A stretch of 64,000 bases of DNA, from contig OW204000.1 in NCBI GenBank assembly GCA_934047225.1, forward strand, positions 11,922,001 to 11,986,000, given 5' to 3'. The stretch's first letter is position 1, and every line of letters starts with the position of its first letter. Position numbers and translations under genes: made by a program. Positions 42,449 to 53,710 of the stretch are shown here, one piece after another. The DNA comes from Ypsolopha sequella (taxonomy: Eukaryota > Arthropoda > Insecta > Lepidoptera > Ypsolophidae). The notes beneath the pieces are model-generated. The model ran no database searches and was not told the origin of the DNA. It saw nothing but the letters and a program-made list of their open reading frames with translations.

Positions 42449-43551
42449 TTTTTTATAGGCCGTTAAAATTCATCTCTACGAGTCCCCACCCACCTCGGAG
42501 CCCACAACGTTGGGGGAATCACCCTATGATGACACCAGGAAATCCTCGCAGAGATATAGGCCCCCTGTCCAAAAACCTGCCTAGGTGGGATAGACCTAGG
42601 AGCCTTGCAGGTTTGACGTAGCGGAGTTGTATACGAGACAGATGAGCATAAGAATGCACCAGCTAGCTGGGCTAAGTGTGCGGCTGCAAGAGACCTGGGA
42701 TGGATCAATCGCTCACCGCACACCCCGTACACTGCCGTCTGCATACCCCTCCGCCCAGGAGCCTCGCCCGTCTCAGCTTAGTCCGCCGAGGCCGGGGTAT
42801 TCCGATTACCACACGGCTTGCTACACCGTGGGCGCCGTTTGTGGTGGTACGCTGGACCAAAGAGGGCGTGTTGCCGCAAACGAACTCTGACCCGGAACGT
42901 AATTGGCTCAACCCTCCAGGCTACCTTTGCACCACCTGCGGCGTTCTACTGCGCACGGAATGAAACATTGTAGCCTCTACACCTGAAAGATGTAGGGGCT
43001 GCAACGTAGCGCAGGAGTCTCGGCCTCCGGGTCATGTGAGGGGTGCGGCCCTGCACCCGTTTGTGTTGTTGATACAGTGTTTGTGTAGTGTTTATGTCTG
43101 GCTGTAAATGTTTGTGAGGGTTATTGTAAGGAGTTTATGTTGTGTTGGCTTGATCCTTTGGCCTAACCAACAGGCAGACTCATTCCCTGTTGGAGGTACA
43201 GCCAGTGCCTCAGTTTGTTCGGGCGCATGGCTGTGAGTGGACATTCTGGTACCAGTGTTTGGTTGGTGCCAGAATGCTCACGGGTCGGCCCTCCTCCTTT
43301 CAGGCTGAGGCTATACAGATATTGATTGTCCCCCGGGTGAAAGAGGTAGACCCATGGTATATGGGAGTACCCCCTCCCTCCGGGGTGCATCACCCTACAT
43401 AGCCTCACCCTTAACCGGGCTTGGGACCGGCACCATACTGGCCCTTGTAGGCCTACATCTGGCTGCTAGCACAAGGGAGAGAAAGCGTGCAGAAGAAAGA
43501 ACAAAGCAGCAGTGCAAAGCATACAAAAGCAAGCATCGAGGCGGAGTTCAA
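42449..43551 (-). promoter_or_regulatory. Long 5' untranslated region of the LOA-type LINE
   Basis: 1.1 kb of comparatively GC-rich sequence upstream of ORF1, ending at the 13-bp duplication. LINE 5' untranslated regions hold the internal promoter. Several frames of 60-95 codons on both strands here are a by-product of base composition and are not called. No promoter motif was resolved. Confidence 0.7.
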
Positions 43552-43564
43552 CCCGACACTCCAT
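43552..43564 (+). repeat. Right target-site duplication of the LOA-type LINE
   Basis: CCCGACACTCCAT, identical to 40264-40276. Confidence 0.93.
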
Positions 43565-43796
43565 ATTGAGTGCTCAAGTTATTTACCTACACTCTCATGC
43601 GCGCACTGGCTTGTCCGCACACGCTTGTGTGTGTGTGCGTGAGCTAGGCTAGGGCTGGCAGCAAGCGTGTGAGCGTCGTCGATCGAGAGGGACAAAATTA
43701 TAATTCAGCAACTTATATGATTCTCTTCCTAAATTTTAGCGTGGTTAATCCCTAGGTTCTAGTTCTGGTTCCCCATGGATTATTTTTGTAATAAAA

Positions 43797-43982
43797 ATAT
43801 ATACATCGTCACGACTTGAATCAAATGCTCGAGGGGGTGTTAGAGGTGTTCCGAGTGTGAACTTTGAAATGCAAGTTACAGTCCACACTCGGTACACCCG
43901 CGTTTCACCTACAAACATTACGTCCCAACGTGATGGGTGGTGAGCCCTATCGCCGTACTTTGGGCACAAATACAATTTTTTT
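43797..43982 (-). repeat. tRNA-derived SINE, 5'-truncated copy
   Basis: Holds the 3' half (CTCGAGCATTTGATTCAAGT on the minus strand, GTGTGGACTGTAACTTGCAT). It stops at about 43982 just after GTATTTGTGCCCAAAG, without the tRNA-like head. Confidence 0.85.
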
Positions 43983-44761
43983 TGGACATGTTGAAATTTG
44001 CTCAGCTCGAACGCTCACACAAAAACATTCGATTTTTTTAATTTCAACTTGATGTTGAAATTCTTACCAACTGTTTGAGAGTTGCAGTTAACGTCCTAAA
44101 CCAAGACATAAAAGAAAATGCCTTGCTTTAGTTCATCGGCAGGAATCATATAATCAATAAAAATCAGTATCGTAATAAAACAAAAACAAAATACGCGCGC
44201 AGTGAACGAGTGGTACTCGAGCTCTACGTGCCACCAGATTTGCCACTAATTTGAGGGGGACCGCCGCGGGGGACGATAATCTCGCGCGGGGAGGTGAGTG
44301 TCGCTTCTTTACGTAGTAATACTTTATATTCTCTGCTTCGGTAGTAGGGGTGCGCCGCAGTTAGCTACGGACACGGAGAGTGTGAGACGCCACCCGACTC
44401 CCGCGCATTTATGTGGGTAGTGCGTTATTTCAAGGACACTACCCAGACGTTATACTGTTAATTTTCTCTACTGTGCTAACGCTTTACTTATATCTACTTA
44501 TCTTGGATGGAGCCTGATTAGGACCAAAATTCTAATAGATTATTTTCTTTTCGTTCACGTTAATTAAGTTAGGTTTTAAAAGTACCTGGCGCAAAGTGAA
44601 CTTTTTTAGTTCGAGGGCTGAAATGTTTTTATTTTCAGATTTCAGGAGCATTTGTTTCCACGGCACTTAGTATATTGGACCAAGCATAATAGATTCGAGC
44701 ATTTTAATAGGAATTACGATCGTTGGCTTTTGCTTCATATTCATTAGTAAAGGAAATAAAT
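43983..44761. other. Gap containing a CpG-rich segment
   Basis: 44195-44420 is locally GC/CpG-rich (GACCGCCGCGGGGGACGATA, GCGCCGCAGTTAGCTACGGA) and includes GGAGGTGAGTG at about 44289, a possible splice donor. No convincing frame starts here. It could be an untranslated host exon or promoter, or simply a GC-rich repeat. Confidence 0.3.
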
Positions 44762-45053
44762 GTTTCGCAGCCAGATTTTAAAAATCGGCCTTTTTCTAAT
44801 TAATCGAAACAGAACACATTCAATATTCACTCAATAGTTATTCAACAAAACCATATTACCTATGTATTGTGTATGCTGCCATCGCAAAGCTTCCGTTGGG
44901 GGTCTGTAAATCAGAATTTCAAAATTCATAATTTTTGGAATTGTAATTTACCGAAACCAATGGAAACTTTGCCATGGCAACATACACAATAAATAGTAAA
45001 ATAATTTCGATTAATCAGAAAAAGGCAGGTTTTCCACAATCCGGCTGCGAAAC
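44762..45053. mobile_element. Foldback MITE
   Basis: The ends GTTTCGCAGCCAGATT and AATCCGGCTGCGAAAC are inverted. The match continues through CCTTTTTCTAATTAATCGAA A and, near the centre, ATTGTGTATGCTGCCAT against ATGGCAACATACACAAT. Nearly the whole 292 bp folds into one hairpin. Confidence 0.88.
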
Positions 45054-45301
45054 CGCTCTTAACTGACCTTAGCGTCTTACGAATCTACTCAAACTAGCGG
45101 ACGCCCCACGGCGTTGCTCACGTGGATCCCATTTATTTTCTCTGGATCCCATTAGAATTTTCTAAAATCCTTTCTTAGCGGATGTCCATCTCATACAAGG
45201 AACCTACATTTAAAATTTCATGTTCCTAGGTCGAGCCTTTTGGTCTACGCATTGATAGATCAGTAAGTTAGTCAGGCAGTAGCTAAATTAATACTGGAGA
45301 C
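45054..45301. other. Short gap
   Basis: Contains a GTGGATCCCATTTATTTTCT segment resembling 30244-30260. Nothing else seen. Confidence 0.4.
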
Positions 45302-46287
45302 TAGGGTTTGGGAAGTCTCGACATTTTTTTAAGTCCCGGGACACGAAACAACCCATAATTAAAGTCCTGGGACTTCCCGGGACTTCGAGACTTTTAAGAA
45401 TAAAATAAGAATAGAGTAAATTTTTGGCGAGATGTATCAATAAAATAAGCAAGTTTGGTAAAAATCAACTTTTAAACAATTCGTATGTTTATTTCTAATA
45501 ATCATGTATTCAGTTTTTGGCAGTAAAATCTTATAATTATAAAATAAATATCTAGTTATCAGTCATATTTCTCATAATCAAAATCACAGATGAATTTTTT
45601 TGATAATAAAATCTTCTAAATATAAAACGGACTTACAATTGGAAATTATAGTCTTTATAATTATCACCCAGTCTCTATTCATCAGTCATATAAATAACAT
45701 AATGAAATAGCAATTAGATTCATCAATTCTTTGCTGATTTAATAAAAATAGGCTTTTAAAAAAATCAGAGCGTTAGCAGCTTTGTCTGACAATTCGTTTC
45801 TGATTTTTCTAATAATGCCACCGGACAAGGAGAACACCGTCTCGTTTTCAACAGATGTCGTTTTGAATGTGTTTAGAGCTTCTAAGCTCTAAAGGAGTTC
45901 CAAGGTTTTCATTACGTTTTCCGGTAGCTTCAAACAACTGGAACTCCTTTTTTAATGTTGCTCTCGATTTTTTTGGAAGAATTACACGTAGAATAAAGTA
46001 GTGTCCTAGTATCAAATAATTATTGGCTAAGCTAATTGATGGCGCTTAGTAGTAGGTAGTGTAGTAGTATTAAGTAATTTTTCGTTAAGATAATAGATGA
46101 CGCTTTCAATGAAAGATTGCTGGGAGTTCATCATTTTATTATCACTTTTTCAAAATAAAATTATTACACTACAATTTCAACAACCGTGTTTCGAGTCTCG
46201 ACTAAAAATTCCCGGGATTCGAGACAACTAAATTTACAAAAAGTCCCGGGACTTCGAGACTCGAGACGTCCCGGGACCCAAAACCTA
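45302..46287 (-). mobile_element. hAT-family remnant with CCCGGGAC-rich termini
   Basis: The ends are inverted: TAGGGTTTGGGAAGTCTCGA at the left and, on the minus strand, TAGGTTTTGGGTCCCGGGAC at the right. Several AAGTCCCGGGAC and TCTCGAGAC-like motifs occur near both. The interior keeps a piece of hAT transposase C terminus. No clean 8-bp duplication was recognised. Confidence 0.7.
45739..45965 (-). pseudogene. hAT transposase C-terminal dimerisation segment
   Basis: The last 41 residues are open to a TAA at 45739: SVENETVFSLSGGIIRKIRN, ELSDKAANALIFLKAY. This is the conserved end of hAT transposases (S..ER.FS..G......R..L.......L.FLK). Upstream, EFQLFEATGKRNENL is recognisable in another frame, so one frameshift lies near 45870. 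The catalytic part is missing. Confidence 0.82.
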
Positions 46288-47470
46288 CCCCATAGCAATT
46301 TTCTTCATTGGGGCTAGGCTAGCTTTTGAAGCAAACACAAAAAAAAATACGAATTTAACAAAAGGGGTCATCGAACCTTGATACTGAGCACTTACCAAGT
46401 TTTCAATATGATTTTGGCTGCATAAATTATTGCCACATTGTATGTATATAGGTAGATAAAAACATGAAAACGAAAAAAATGGCCCACCTTCAAGGTCAGC
46501 AATAGTCAGCATCAGTGACAAATAGCTCGATCTTACAATCGCGTAATCCCGTAGAGAATCGGGTTAATACTATCAAAAGCAAATCCTAGCATTTTCCATC
46601 GCCTTTTTACCGAGAAAAGTATTAAGGTCAAGTGAAACGACCTTACACCAAATGGAATCGAACGGGGTGTTCCAAATTGGAAATACGCAAGCGGAATTTA
46701 AAACCTCAAGTCAATACTCGATTCCTAAAGGAACGACATTATATTAGCTGTAAAATCGGTTTCTGCAGCAAGCTAGAAGCTCTGGTATTCAATTTAAAGA
46801 GTAGATAGGACGAGGATTGAATGTGTCGAAATAATTTAGGAGGGAATTCTGAGGAATGCAGTCGGGAACTAGGAATCGGAAAAAGTGTGATTTATCCGGC
46901 GCTCGTGCTAGCCCCACCACGTTCATTAAATGTCTCTGGTGCATTCTTAACTAAAATGAAGCGTTAATACGTGACCAAAATTGCAAAGTAAAAATATTTT
47001 ATAATCTTTTCAGTTTTTAGATTTATCTAGCTAGAGAACTTCCTCGCTTCTTTGTTTCGTTTCTCAAATGTCTTATGATAAAATAAATCACCATTAATAC
47101 TGAATCAAAGTTAACATAAAAGAATTACATTAAAATAAACACAACTTCTTTCTTTTTACAAGTTTGGCTAAAGGAAAATTCTGACGTCAAACAATTTTGT
47201 TTCCTCAGCGCCAGACAAAATGTAAACATAGCCGAAGGCGTTAAAATTCTTTACCTTGTGAAATTGTAAAAAAAATACGAATTGCTTTCAAAGATTCTTC
47301 GAGCGTAACTTTATTAGCTACGACCTTCAAGTAACTTGATATTGCCCAAAATTTTTGCTTTTTAGGGTTTTTTAAATAAATACTAAAGCTTTCTGATATT
47401 ATTTTACAGTTATAGCTACTTCTTCTTGTCAAGCTGATTATAAGAAAGTTGGAATTATTTACCATACTGT
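46288..47470. other. Non-coding stretch
   Basis: A degenerate copy of the 25.7-kb arm lies at 46388-46450. The rest resembles no other part of the window and could be unique host sequence. Short frames only. Confidence 0.45.
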
Positions 47471-47471
47471 T

Positions 47472-47550
47472 TTAGGGTTCCGTACCCGTATTGTGTGGTG
47501 GTACGGATCCTTTGTGTGCGAGTCCGACTGGCACTTGACCGGTGATTTTT
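47472..47550 (-). repeat. Fragment of the GGGTTCCGTACC/AAACCGGCCAAG repeat group
   Basis: TTTAGGGTTCCGTACCCGTA and GAGTCCGACTGGCACTTGAC CGG form the reverse complement of the 5' end of the repeat at 31679. Confidence 0.75.
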
Positions 47551-47694
47551 TTAACAATTGGTGAAATTTTGTTATTGACCTTAGTTAAGTCTCAAATATT
47601 GTCTGGAGTTATTATAACCCTGTTTATTTCTTGAATAAATTAATTCAAAAAAATATATATACAGAAGCAAAATCAATCACTCATCCATCACGAA

Positions 47695-48110
47695 ATTATC
47701 GTCCGTGCAAATGTCTCTGTTACTCCAAGCGGACAGACCCGCGTGCGAGAAGGATGGAATCGGGGAAAATTTACAAAAAGTCGATTATAAATTAATACAA
47801 AATCAACTAAAGTAGCCATAAATATTTCGATAACCAGTAATATAGGTATTATTAAAACCCATCCAAATACATATTTTTGGAGTTTGTATGCTATCCCAAT
47901 TTGTCAGATCAAAATAAGTGTAAAATTAGACCTCATTTCAATAATTAATTCTATCGAGTTAAATTCCTCTTATCGCGTTTCTGATAGTCCAAAATCTAGA
48001 AAACAGTCCCAAATTTGTTATACTAATTTATTTAACTTGGGACTTCTTTTAAACAGCAGATAAATAACTCACTAGTGTCGATTTTGACGATATTCCACCT
48101 TAGGCTGCAA
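47695..48110 (+). repeat. Interspersed repeat, partner of 13795-13998
   Basis: 47888-48105 matches the reverse complement of 13795-13998. The part before it (GTGCGAGAAGGATGGAATCG GGGAAAA) resembles 22810-22840, suggesting that the 22.8-23.4-kb tandem array belongs to a related family. Confidence 0.65.
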
Positions 48111-48749
48111 ATTTGAAAGGTTGTCTGGAAGAGATCGCTTCTTAGTGATAAGACCGCCAATTGTACTCCGCTTTCACTTTTTTAAGAGTATTGTATTGAA
48201 TTACGATAAAACGAGATACGAATTTTTCAAATTATTTTCATATTATAAAGGGGTGATTTTGAATTAAAGGCACCATGTTCCATGTTGTATTAATAAATAA
48301 AGATATTAGCAGCGAACAGCGCAAATTTGGAATTCGGGCGAGCACATTGCTCTTAAACTTGTTCTTTTTCCTTAACTCTGCACCTAACAAATATTAAACC
48401 AGTTTTTTGTTTATACGACTGACGGGTAGACAAAAAACCCAAATAAACCTTTATCCAACCCGACTTTATGTACAACATCAACTTTTTCTGATTTCCCCAA
48501 ACTTCTTTTACTTTTCACCTTGTGGACAAATTCAGAAGCTGTAAATAAAATACCAATACGTCCTTCAGGCTTTTTGTCTTGACAACGAGTGAAAGTTGTC
48601 GAAAGTTGGGGTTCGAGCTTTTATTCGAGTTAGGGACAGGTGATGAATATATAATAAGGTTGCAATGATTGATTTAATCCCGAGGATTTTTTTTGCGGAT
48701 AGGCGATGAATATTTGAACAAAGTATTTCTTTATACGTACAAATACACA
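48111..48749. other. Non-coding gap
   Basis: No gene, RNA or shared repeat recognised. Confidence 0.5.
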
Positions 48750-49079
48750 TGATTGTCACGAAATGAATCTCTGAGAGGGTGTCAGAGGTGTTCTGAGTGT
48801 GAACTGTGAAATTCAAGTCACAGTCCATACTCGGTACACCCGCGTGTCACCGACGATTATTACGTCCCAATGTGACAGGTGGTGAGCCCTATAGTCGTAC
48901 TTTCGGCACAAATACACGTGTTTTAGGGCATGCAGATTTCCTTTCGATGTTTTCCTTCAGTAAGAACAAATACAATGCATATAAATTCCGAAAAACTCAT
49001 TGTTGCTTGCCTGACCGGGGATTGAACCTGGATCTTAAGATTGAGAGGACAGCATTCTACCCCTGAGCTACCGCTGCTA
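48750..49079 (-). repeat. tRNA-derived SINE, full-length copy
   Basis: On the minus strand it begins AGCAGCGGTAGCTCAGGGGT (49078 downward), has B-box-like GGTTCAATCCC, the common body, and ends CTCTCAGAGATTCATTTCGT GACAATCATG. It is the inverted full-length partner of 38155-38503. Confidence 0.92.
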
Positions 49080-49134
49080 GATATAAAATACTAATTTCCA
49101 AAACATAGGTAAAGGCTACGTCCGTGGGTAAAGG

Positions 49135-49240
49135 ATGTTTGGACTGTGGCTTGCATTTCACACTTGAGAACCCCTCTGACAGACTGACAGACTGGTGTCA
49201 GACTGACACCCCCTCGGGGATTCAAGTAGTGACAATCATG
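49135..49240 (+). repeat. SINE 3' fragment with internal duplication
   Basis: GGACTGTGGCTTGCATTTCA CAC is followed by CTCTGACAGACTGACAGACT and the SINE end CCCCTCGGGGATTCAAGTAG TGACAATCATG. A CAGACTGA motif is locally repeated. It lies 55 bp from the full-length SINE in the opposite orientation. Confidence 0.75.
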
Positions 49241-49830
49241 TTTGTTTGTTTTGTTTGAATTTTATTAGATGGACCGAGGAAGTAAAAAATAAATGATAAA
49301 TGAAAATGATAATTGAACACAGAAAAGGGAAATTTACTGTATATTTGGCAATTATTCTTCAAAAAAGAGTATGTATCGTTATGCGTATGTGTCGTTATAC
49401 GAGTACATATGTGTTGTTATGTCTGTATGTCGTTATGCATATGTATGTCATTATGCGAGCAATTCCAATTTTGAAATTAGAGAAAATGGAAGAAAACTAG
49501 TTGCAAATATTTAAAATTAGAACAATGGCAAATGAAACGTTTACATTTAAATCTTATACCGGGTTTAAATGGACTGGCATTTTAGGTAAAACCGCATAAT
49601 GATCTGATCATACTCAACAAATTTCCGAAAAGACATAGCTGCGGAAATAACATTTTTTTTTTTTTAGGTTTTCTTACTCATTTTGAAAACCTACGAATAA
49701 TTTCATATGGGCAGGTCCATCTTTTTATTTTCACGTTTGCGTTTCTTTGTAAATTTTGTTCAGTATGATCAGTAGATAATGTGATTTCATTTAAAGAGAC
49801 CTGTCCATTCACAACAGGTATATCTGTGGT
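49241..49830. other. AT-rich gap
   Basis: Includes a degenerate ATGTGTCGTTATGC-type repeat at 49375-49460. No gene seen. Confidence 0.5.
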
Positions 49831-49918
49831 AGGCAAATAGTAAAATTACGCCGTTTACAAACGGCGTCGTCAGTTTCTAAACGCTCGCTGTGTTGCAATT
49901 TGCCGTTTGGGAAATTTT

Positions 49919-50249
49919 AAAACCGGCCAAGTGCGAGTCGGAGTAGCGCACGAAGGGTTCCGTACCATTATCTATAGTAAAAATGGTAAAAAAAAAAACT
50001 GTTATCTGGGATCCACCTTAAATATTAATTTTATTCTGTTTTTTGGTATTTGTTGTTATAGTGACAACAGAAATACATCATCTGTGAAAATTTCAACTGT
50101 CTAACTATCACGGTACATGAGATACAGCCTGGAGACAGACGAACAGACGGACAGATAGACAGGCGGACAGACCGACGGACAGACAGTCGGACAGCGGAGT
50201 TTTAGTAATAGGATCCCGTTGGTTACCCTTTGGGTCCGGAACCCAAAAA
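49919..50249 (+). repeat. AAACCGGCCAAG-family repeat, near-complete copy
   Basis: Aligns with 31679-31948 from AAACCGGCCAAGTGCGAGTC to GTTGGTTACCCTTTGGGTCC. The GACAGACGGACAG microsatellite is longer here. Confidence 0.85.
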
Positions 50250-50324
50250 ATGCCCACTGACTTCGTCATTTTCTATAAAGCCGAAATCGAACGTCTTTCA
50301 CCAAAAAGTGAAAAATAGCGAAGA

Positions 50325-50412
50325 TGAGCGGACCGAGGAGGAGCGTATTAGGTTTACATGTAAGTAAATATTGGGACCCGAGCGAAGCGGAGTGGAGCGA
50401 GGTGACCCTCAA
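50325..50412 (+). repeat. Repeat with GAGCGAAGCGGAG motif, inverted partner at 51310-51412
   Basis: GAGGAGGAGCGTATTAGGTT TACATGTAAG and GAGCGAAGCGGAGTGGAGCG recur inverted near 51325-51405. The two copies face each other about 1 kb apart. Confidence 0.75.
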
Positions 50413-50547
50413 TACTTCTAACAATGCCGAGGCAAATTAGAAAATGCCGAATTCTACCATTTCACGAAGATTCGTCAAATAGCAAAATAGCGAGCGTTTA
50501 GGAACTGACAACGCCGTTTGTAAACGGCGGAATCTTACTATTTGCCT

Positions 50548-52465
50548 GCGACATATAAAAATGTTCAGTACCAACTTTTAAACACACCTTATATTCTTTG
50601 AGTCATCCTTAGCACTTACGCCTACATTATTAACATCATAACTTTTGAAAGCCTACTTTTAAGTAAGAAAGCCCTCTATACGTCCCCAGAAAAAAGGTAA
50701 ATTAAATCAACATAACGAAGACTTCTCATAAATAATGCGGTCATCAACTTCCCTAGAGGACGGAGAGTTTCTTAAAATTTTACTTTTCTACCGTTCTATG
50801 GCAACAAGATCTATGTCAATTTTTCAGTTTTTTGGCTCATAATATGTAAAGGGACACATTTAAACTTAGAAACTGATAAAACTAATGGAAATAACAAGAA
50901 AATTATTCATCAATAAAGTAATACAAAAAAATAATACATCTATAAACAACCTAAAAAACCTTAAACATAGGTATATAAATAAACGTTTGCACTACAAATT
51001 AATGCTAACAACTACAAAATATTTAAAAAGTTTTAAAATAATGCTCTTCACAACAAAATTATATTTCGCACTATAATCAAATCAACAAAAACAGTATATT
51101 TATTTCATTTGACTTGTTTTACGGCTTTGGATACTAGTCCATTCAGCAAAAACGATATCTCTGACGAGCGTCTCTAGACGGGAATATAAAGCAGCAGAAA
51201 TTTGATAGAAAGAGACCGCACATGGAAATGAGTGAGAGTGAATGATATAAAGTTTTTTGTGTGATGATAAGATGATGATAAGTTTTTTTTTGTGTATATC
51301 ATGAATTCTGTTAAAACTAGAGAGGCCGCCTCGCTCCGCTCTACTTCGCTCGGCTCCTTATTTTATCTTACATGTAAACCTTACACGCTCCTCCTCGCAT
51401 CGCTCGTCGTTGCACCTATTTTTGACTTTTGGCGAAAGAGTTTCGTAAATTTCCCAATGCCGATAAATAAAAGAGTACCTACCTATTTAAAAATAATTAA
51501 TGCTGTGAGCAACTATCAGTTTAGAGTTAAATAATGCACTACATAATACTTGATTATTTTAAAAACATATATTTTGTAAAACTTTGAATCAAATGCGAAG
51601 CAATGGCAATGTACTACAAAAAGTTGTAATCCAATATTTTTTATATTTTTGTGAACCTTTTTCAGATCGCTTAAGACTAATTTCACTATTACAATATGAA
51701 ATTCAGAAAAAGTGGAACCTCGAACCACCCATGTAAGTATAATCAGTTCGTATAAGACAATATCGTTCAAAAGCATACAATTAACGTCAGCAAAGAAAGC
51801 GGGTTTGAATATAGTCACTGATGGCTCGCAGCTGTGCATTTTTGAAGCGGTAGTGCGGTGCCTAGAAAGGGGGTTTGCACGGGACTTTGCTAAGATTGCA
51901 TCAGCTATTTCACACTTGTCTTCTTAGTTGAAGCAAACTGTGATGTTTAACTGTTTTTTTTACCACTTTTTTATTTTTGAACTCCTAATAATTTTATCTA
52001 TATACTAACGTATACCTACATGTAACTTTATCTGCAATAACACTGACATAATTTGATATGAATTAAAATATAATGAAATCGTGTAAATAACCCGTCAAAC
52101 GCATACTTATACACAGGAATTAGATACATAAGTAAATTTGTTTTAATTACCACCCACATTTTTAAAAAATCGTTTTTTTTTTCTGCTCAAGCTTACAGAT
52201 TATATGCTTAGTCTTAAAACATCGATAAAAACAAGTAACAAAGGAAACTAATGGCACAAGAAGAAGAAGAAGAAAAAGACCGAGGATAATAGAAAAAATA
52301 CGTAGCGTGTTTCAGAGTTAAATAAACAGTTGGTTAAATAAATTTTAAGAAGTCATTTTTTATTCTCAATATTCTAACGCTTGGGACACTATAACGCCTG
52401 ATGGAATGGAACGATGTGACCTTGGATGAAGCTATTTTTCATGTCATGTTTGTTTCGTCATGAAG
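50548..52465. other. Non-coding stretch
   Basis: Apart from the inverted repeat copy at 51310-51412 and an (AGA)n run at 52259-52275 I recognise nothing. The frames of 107 and 71 codons around 51516-51927 lie on opposite strands without domains. Confidence 0.5.
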
Positions 52466-52469
52466 GTGG

Positions 52470-52680
52470 TGACAAGCCACGACTGAAGTTTACCACAAGC
52501 TAAAGTGAAAGGATTTGTCAATGTGTTGGGTTCGCCGGACGTATTTGGAGGAATCAGTGTTTTGACAAGCCACGACTAAAGTTTACCACCATTTGAAGTA
52601 AAGGATTTGTCAGTTTGTTTGTTCTTGGTCTAACTGTATAAGGTTCGCCGGACGTATTTGAAGGAATCAGTGGTTGTACT
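52470..52680 (+). repeat. Two-copy tandem duplication, about 95-110 bp
   Basis: GACAAGCCACGACTGAAGTT TACCAC followed by AAAGGATTTGTCA and GGTTCGCCGGACGTATTTGG occurs at about 52470-52555 and again at about 52563-52672. The second copy has an extra GTTCTTGGTCTAACTGTATA segment. Confidence 0.88.
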
Positions 52681-53710
52681 TGTATCTCAACTAAGGCCAC
52701 TCGGGGAGATTTCTCTTTCCATGAACTTCTAATAAAGAAACGTATCCACTTGTAACGCGTTTGTAATGTTTTAAAAGTTAACAACGAGTTTCTACGACGT
52801 ACTAAGCTTTAAATATTTGTACGATTTTATCTGCGTTCGTATTTAAACATTATATTAAGTAAACCAAAGTTGTTAAGTATGATCAGTTAAGCATGTCACA
52901 ATTACCTCGTATGGAGGTTTATTTTAGTCATCATGACGTTTAGATCACATTACGGAATTTTTGATAAATAACACATCAGAAATAAGGATCTTGGGTTATC
53001 CTGGCACAGGTATTTTCATGTACTTAAAAGGATGTCCCATGAACTATGTAACTACATTTTCAAGTGAAGAAAATAAACAAATTTTCGTTTTTTAATAGAT
53101 ACCGAATTTTAGCATAACACGGCAATTTTGCTATTCCGACCCTGACGTTATATAAACTTGAGGGGTATAATTATGTAAATATCCTGGAGGTTGAACATAA
53201 ACAAGAAACTCTTTTGATAAACATCTAAGAAATAAATTTAATTTAGCCAAGTAGAATTTCTATACGCTTTCAAATTGGAACAACATACGCGTAGGCATGA
53301 TTTTACTTTTAAAAAAATCCTTATTTCCTGAATATTTTAGATATTTTTTGTAAAACAATAAGAACCTTAAATCTGTTACGTGAATCTGAGCCAAAAATTG
53401 AACTGCGATTTATTGTTTTGGCGACAATAATAATTGAGAAGGTTAAAAGCTATATACATGAGTCGCGAGCAATTACTAGTATTTGATAAAATTCATAAAG
53501 GTCTGTAAAAAAAAATACACTCCATCGGAAAGAGGAGAAGAGTGGCAGTTAGTCCACCTACAAGAGCTCTTAAATTTTGGATGGATGAATACTCCACCGT
53601 CATGGAAGGGTTTCAATAGATTTTCAATATATATAAAATTTCATTCATCATTAAATTACCTACCTCCCTGCGACCCTGCCTCCTATCCTAATACCTGTCT
53701 TCTTCTACAG
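52681..53710. other. Non-coding stretch
   Basis: AT-rich, with a 79-codon frame at 53483-53722 that lacks a recognisable domain and runs into the repeat at 53711. Confidence 0.5.

Larger units (their letters stand above)
40277..43551 (-). mobile_element. LOA-type LINE with target-site duplication and internal deletion
   Basis: The minus-strand element is delimited by identical 13-bp repeats (CCCGACACTCCAT). Its 3' end is a (GAA)n tail (40277-40302 on the plus strand as CTT repeats). It has a 5' untranslated region of about 1.1 kb, the first part of ORF1, and the last part of ORF2 from reverse-transcriptase motif GGPQGGVLSP to the end. Everything between, namely the ORF1 C terminus, endonuclease and first half of the reverse transcriptase, is missing. 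Since both true ends and the duplication are present, the copy inserted as a full-ended unit. Whether the deletion came before or after insertion is open. Confidence 0.9.
49831..50547. mobile_element. Non-autonomous element with long inverted termini
   Basis: AGGCAAATAGTAAAATTACG CCGTTTACAAACGGCGTCGT CAGTTTCTAAACGCTCGCT at the left is matched by the reverse complement of 50470-50547. Arms are about 75 bp, with a small palindrome (CGCCGTTTACAAACGGCG) in each. No transposase. It encloses a full AAACCGGCCAAG repeat. Confidence 0.82.

Noticed and set aside
42463..43569. Cluster of 60-95-codon frames on both strands
   Set aside because: They overlap each other in the GC-rich 5' untranslated region of the LOA-type LINE; no domain or consistent coding signal.
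45302..46295. An 8-bp target-site duplication for the hAT remnant
   Set aside because: The flanking octamers CTGGAGAC and CCCCATAG do not match, so the exact borders remain uncertain.
51516..51927. Overlapping 107- and 71-codon frames on opposite strands
   Set aside because: No domain, no start context and mutual overlap; probably chance.
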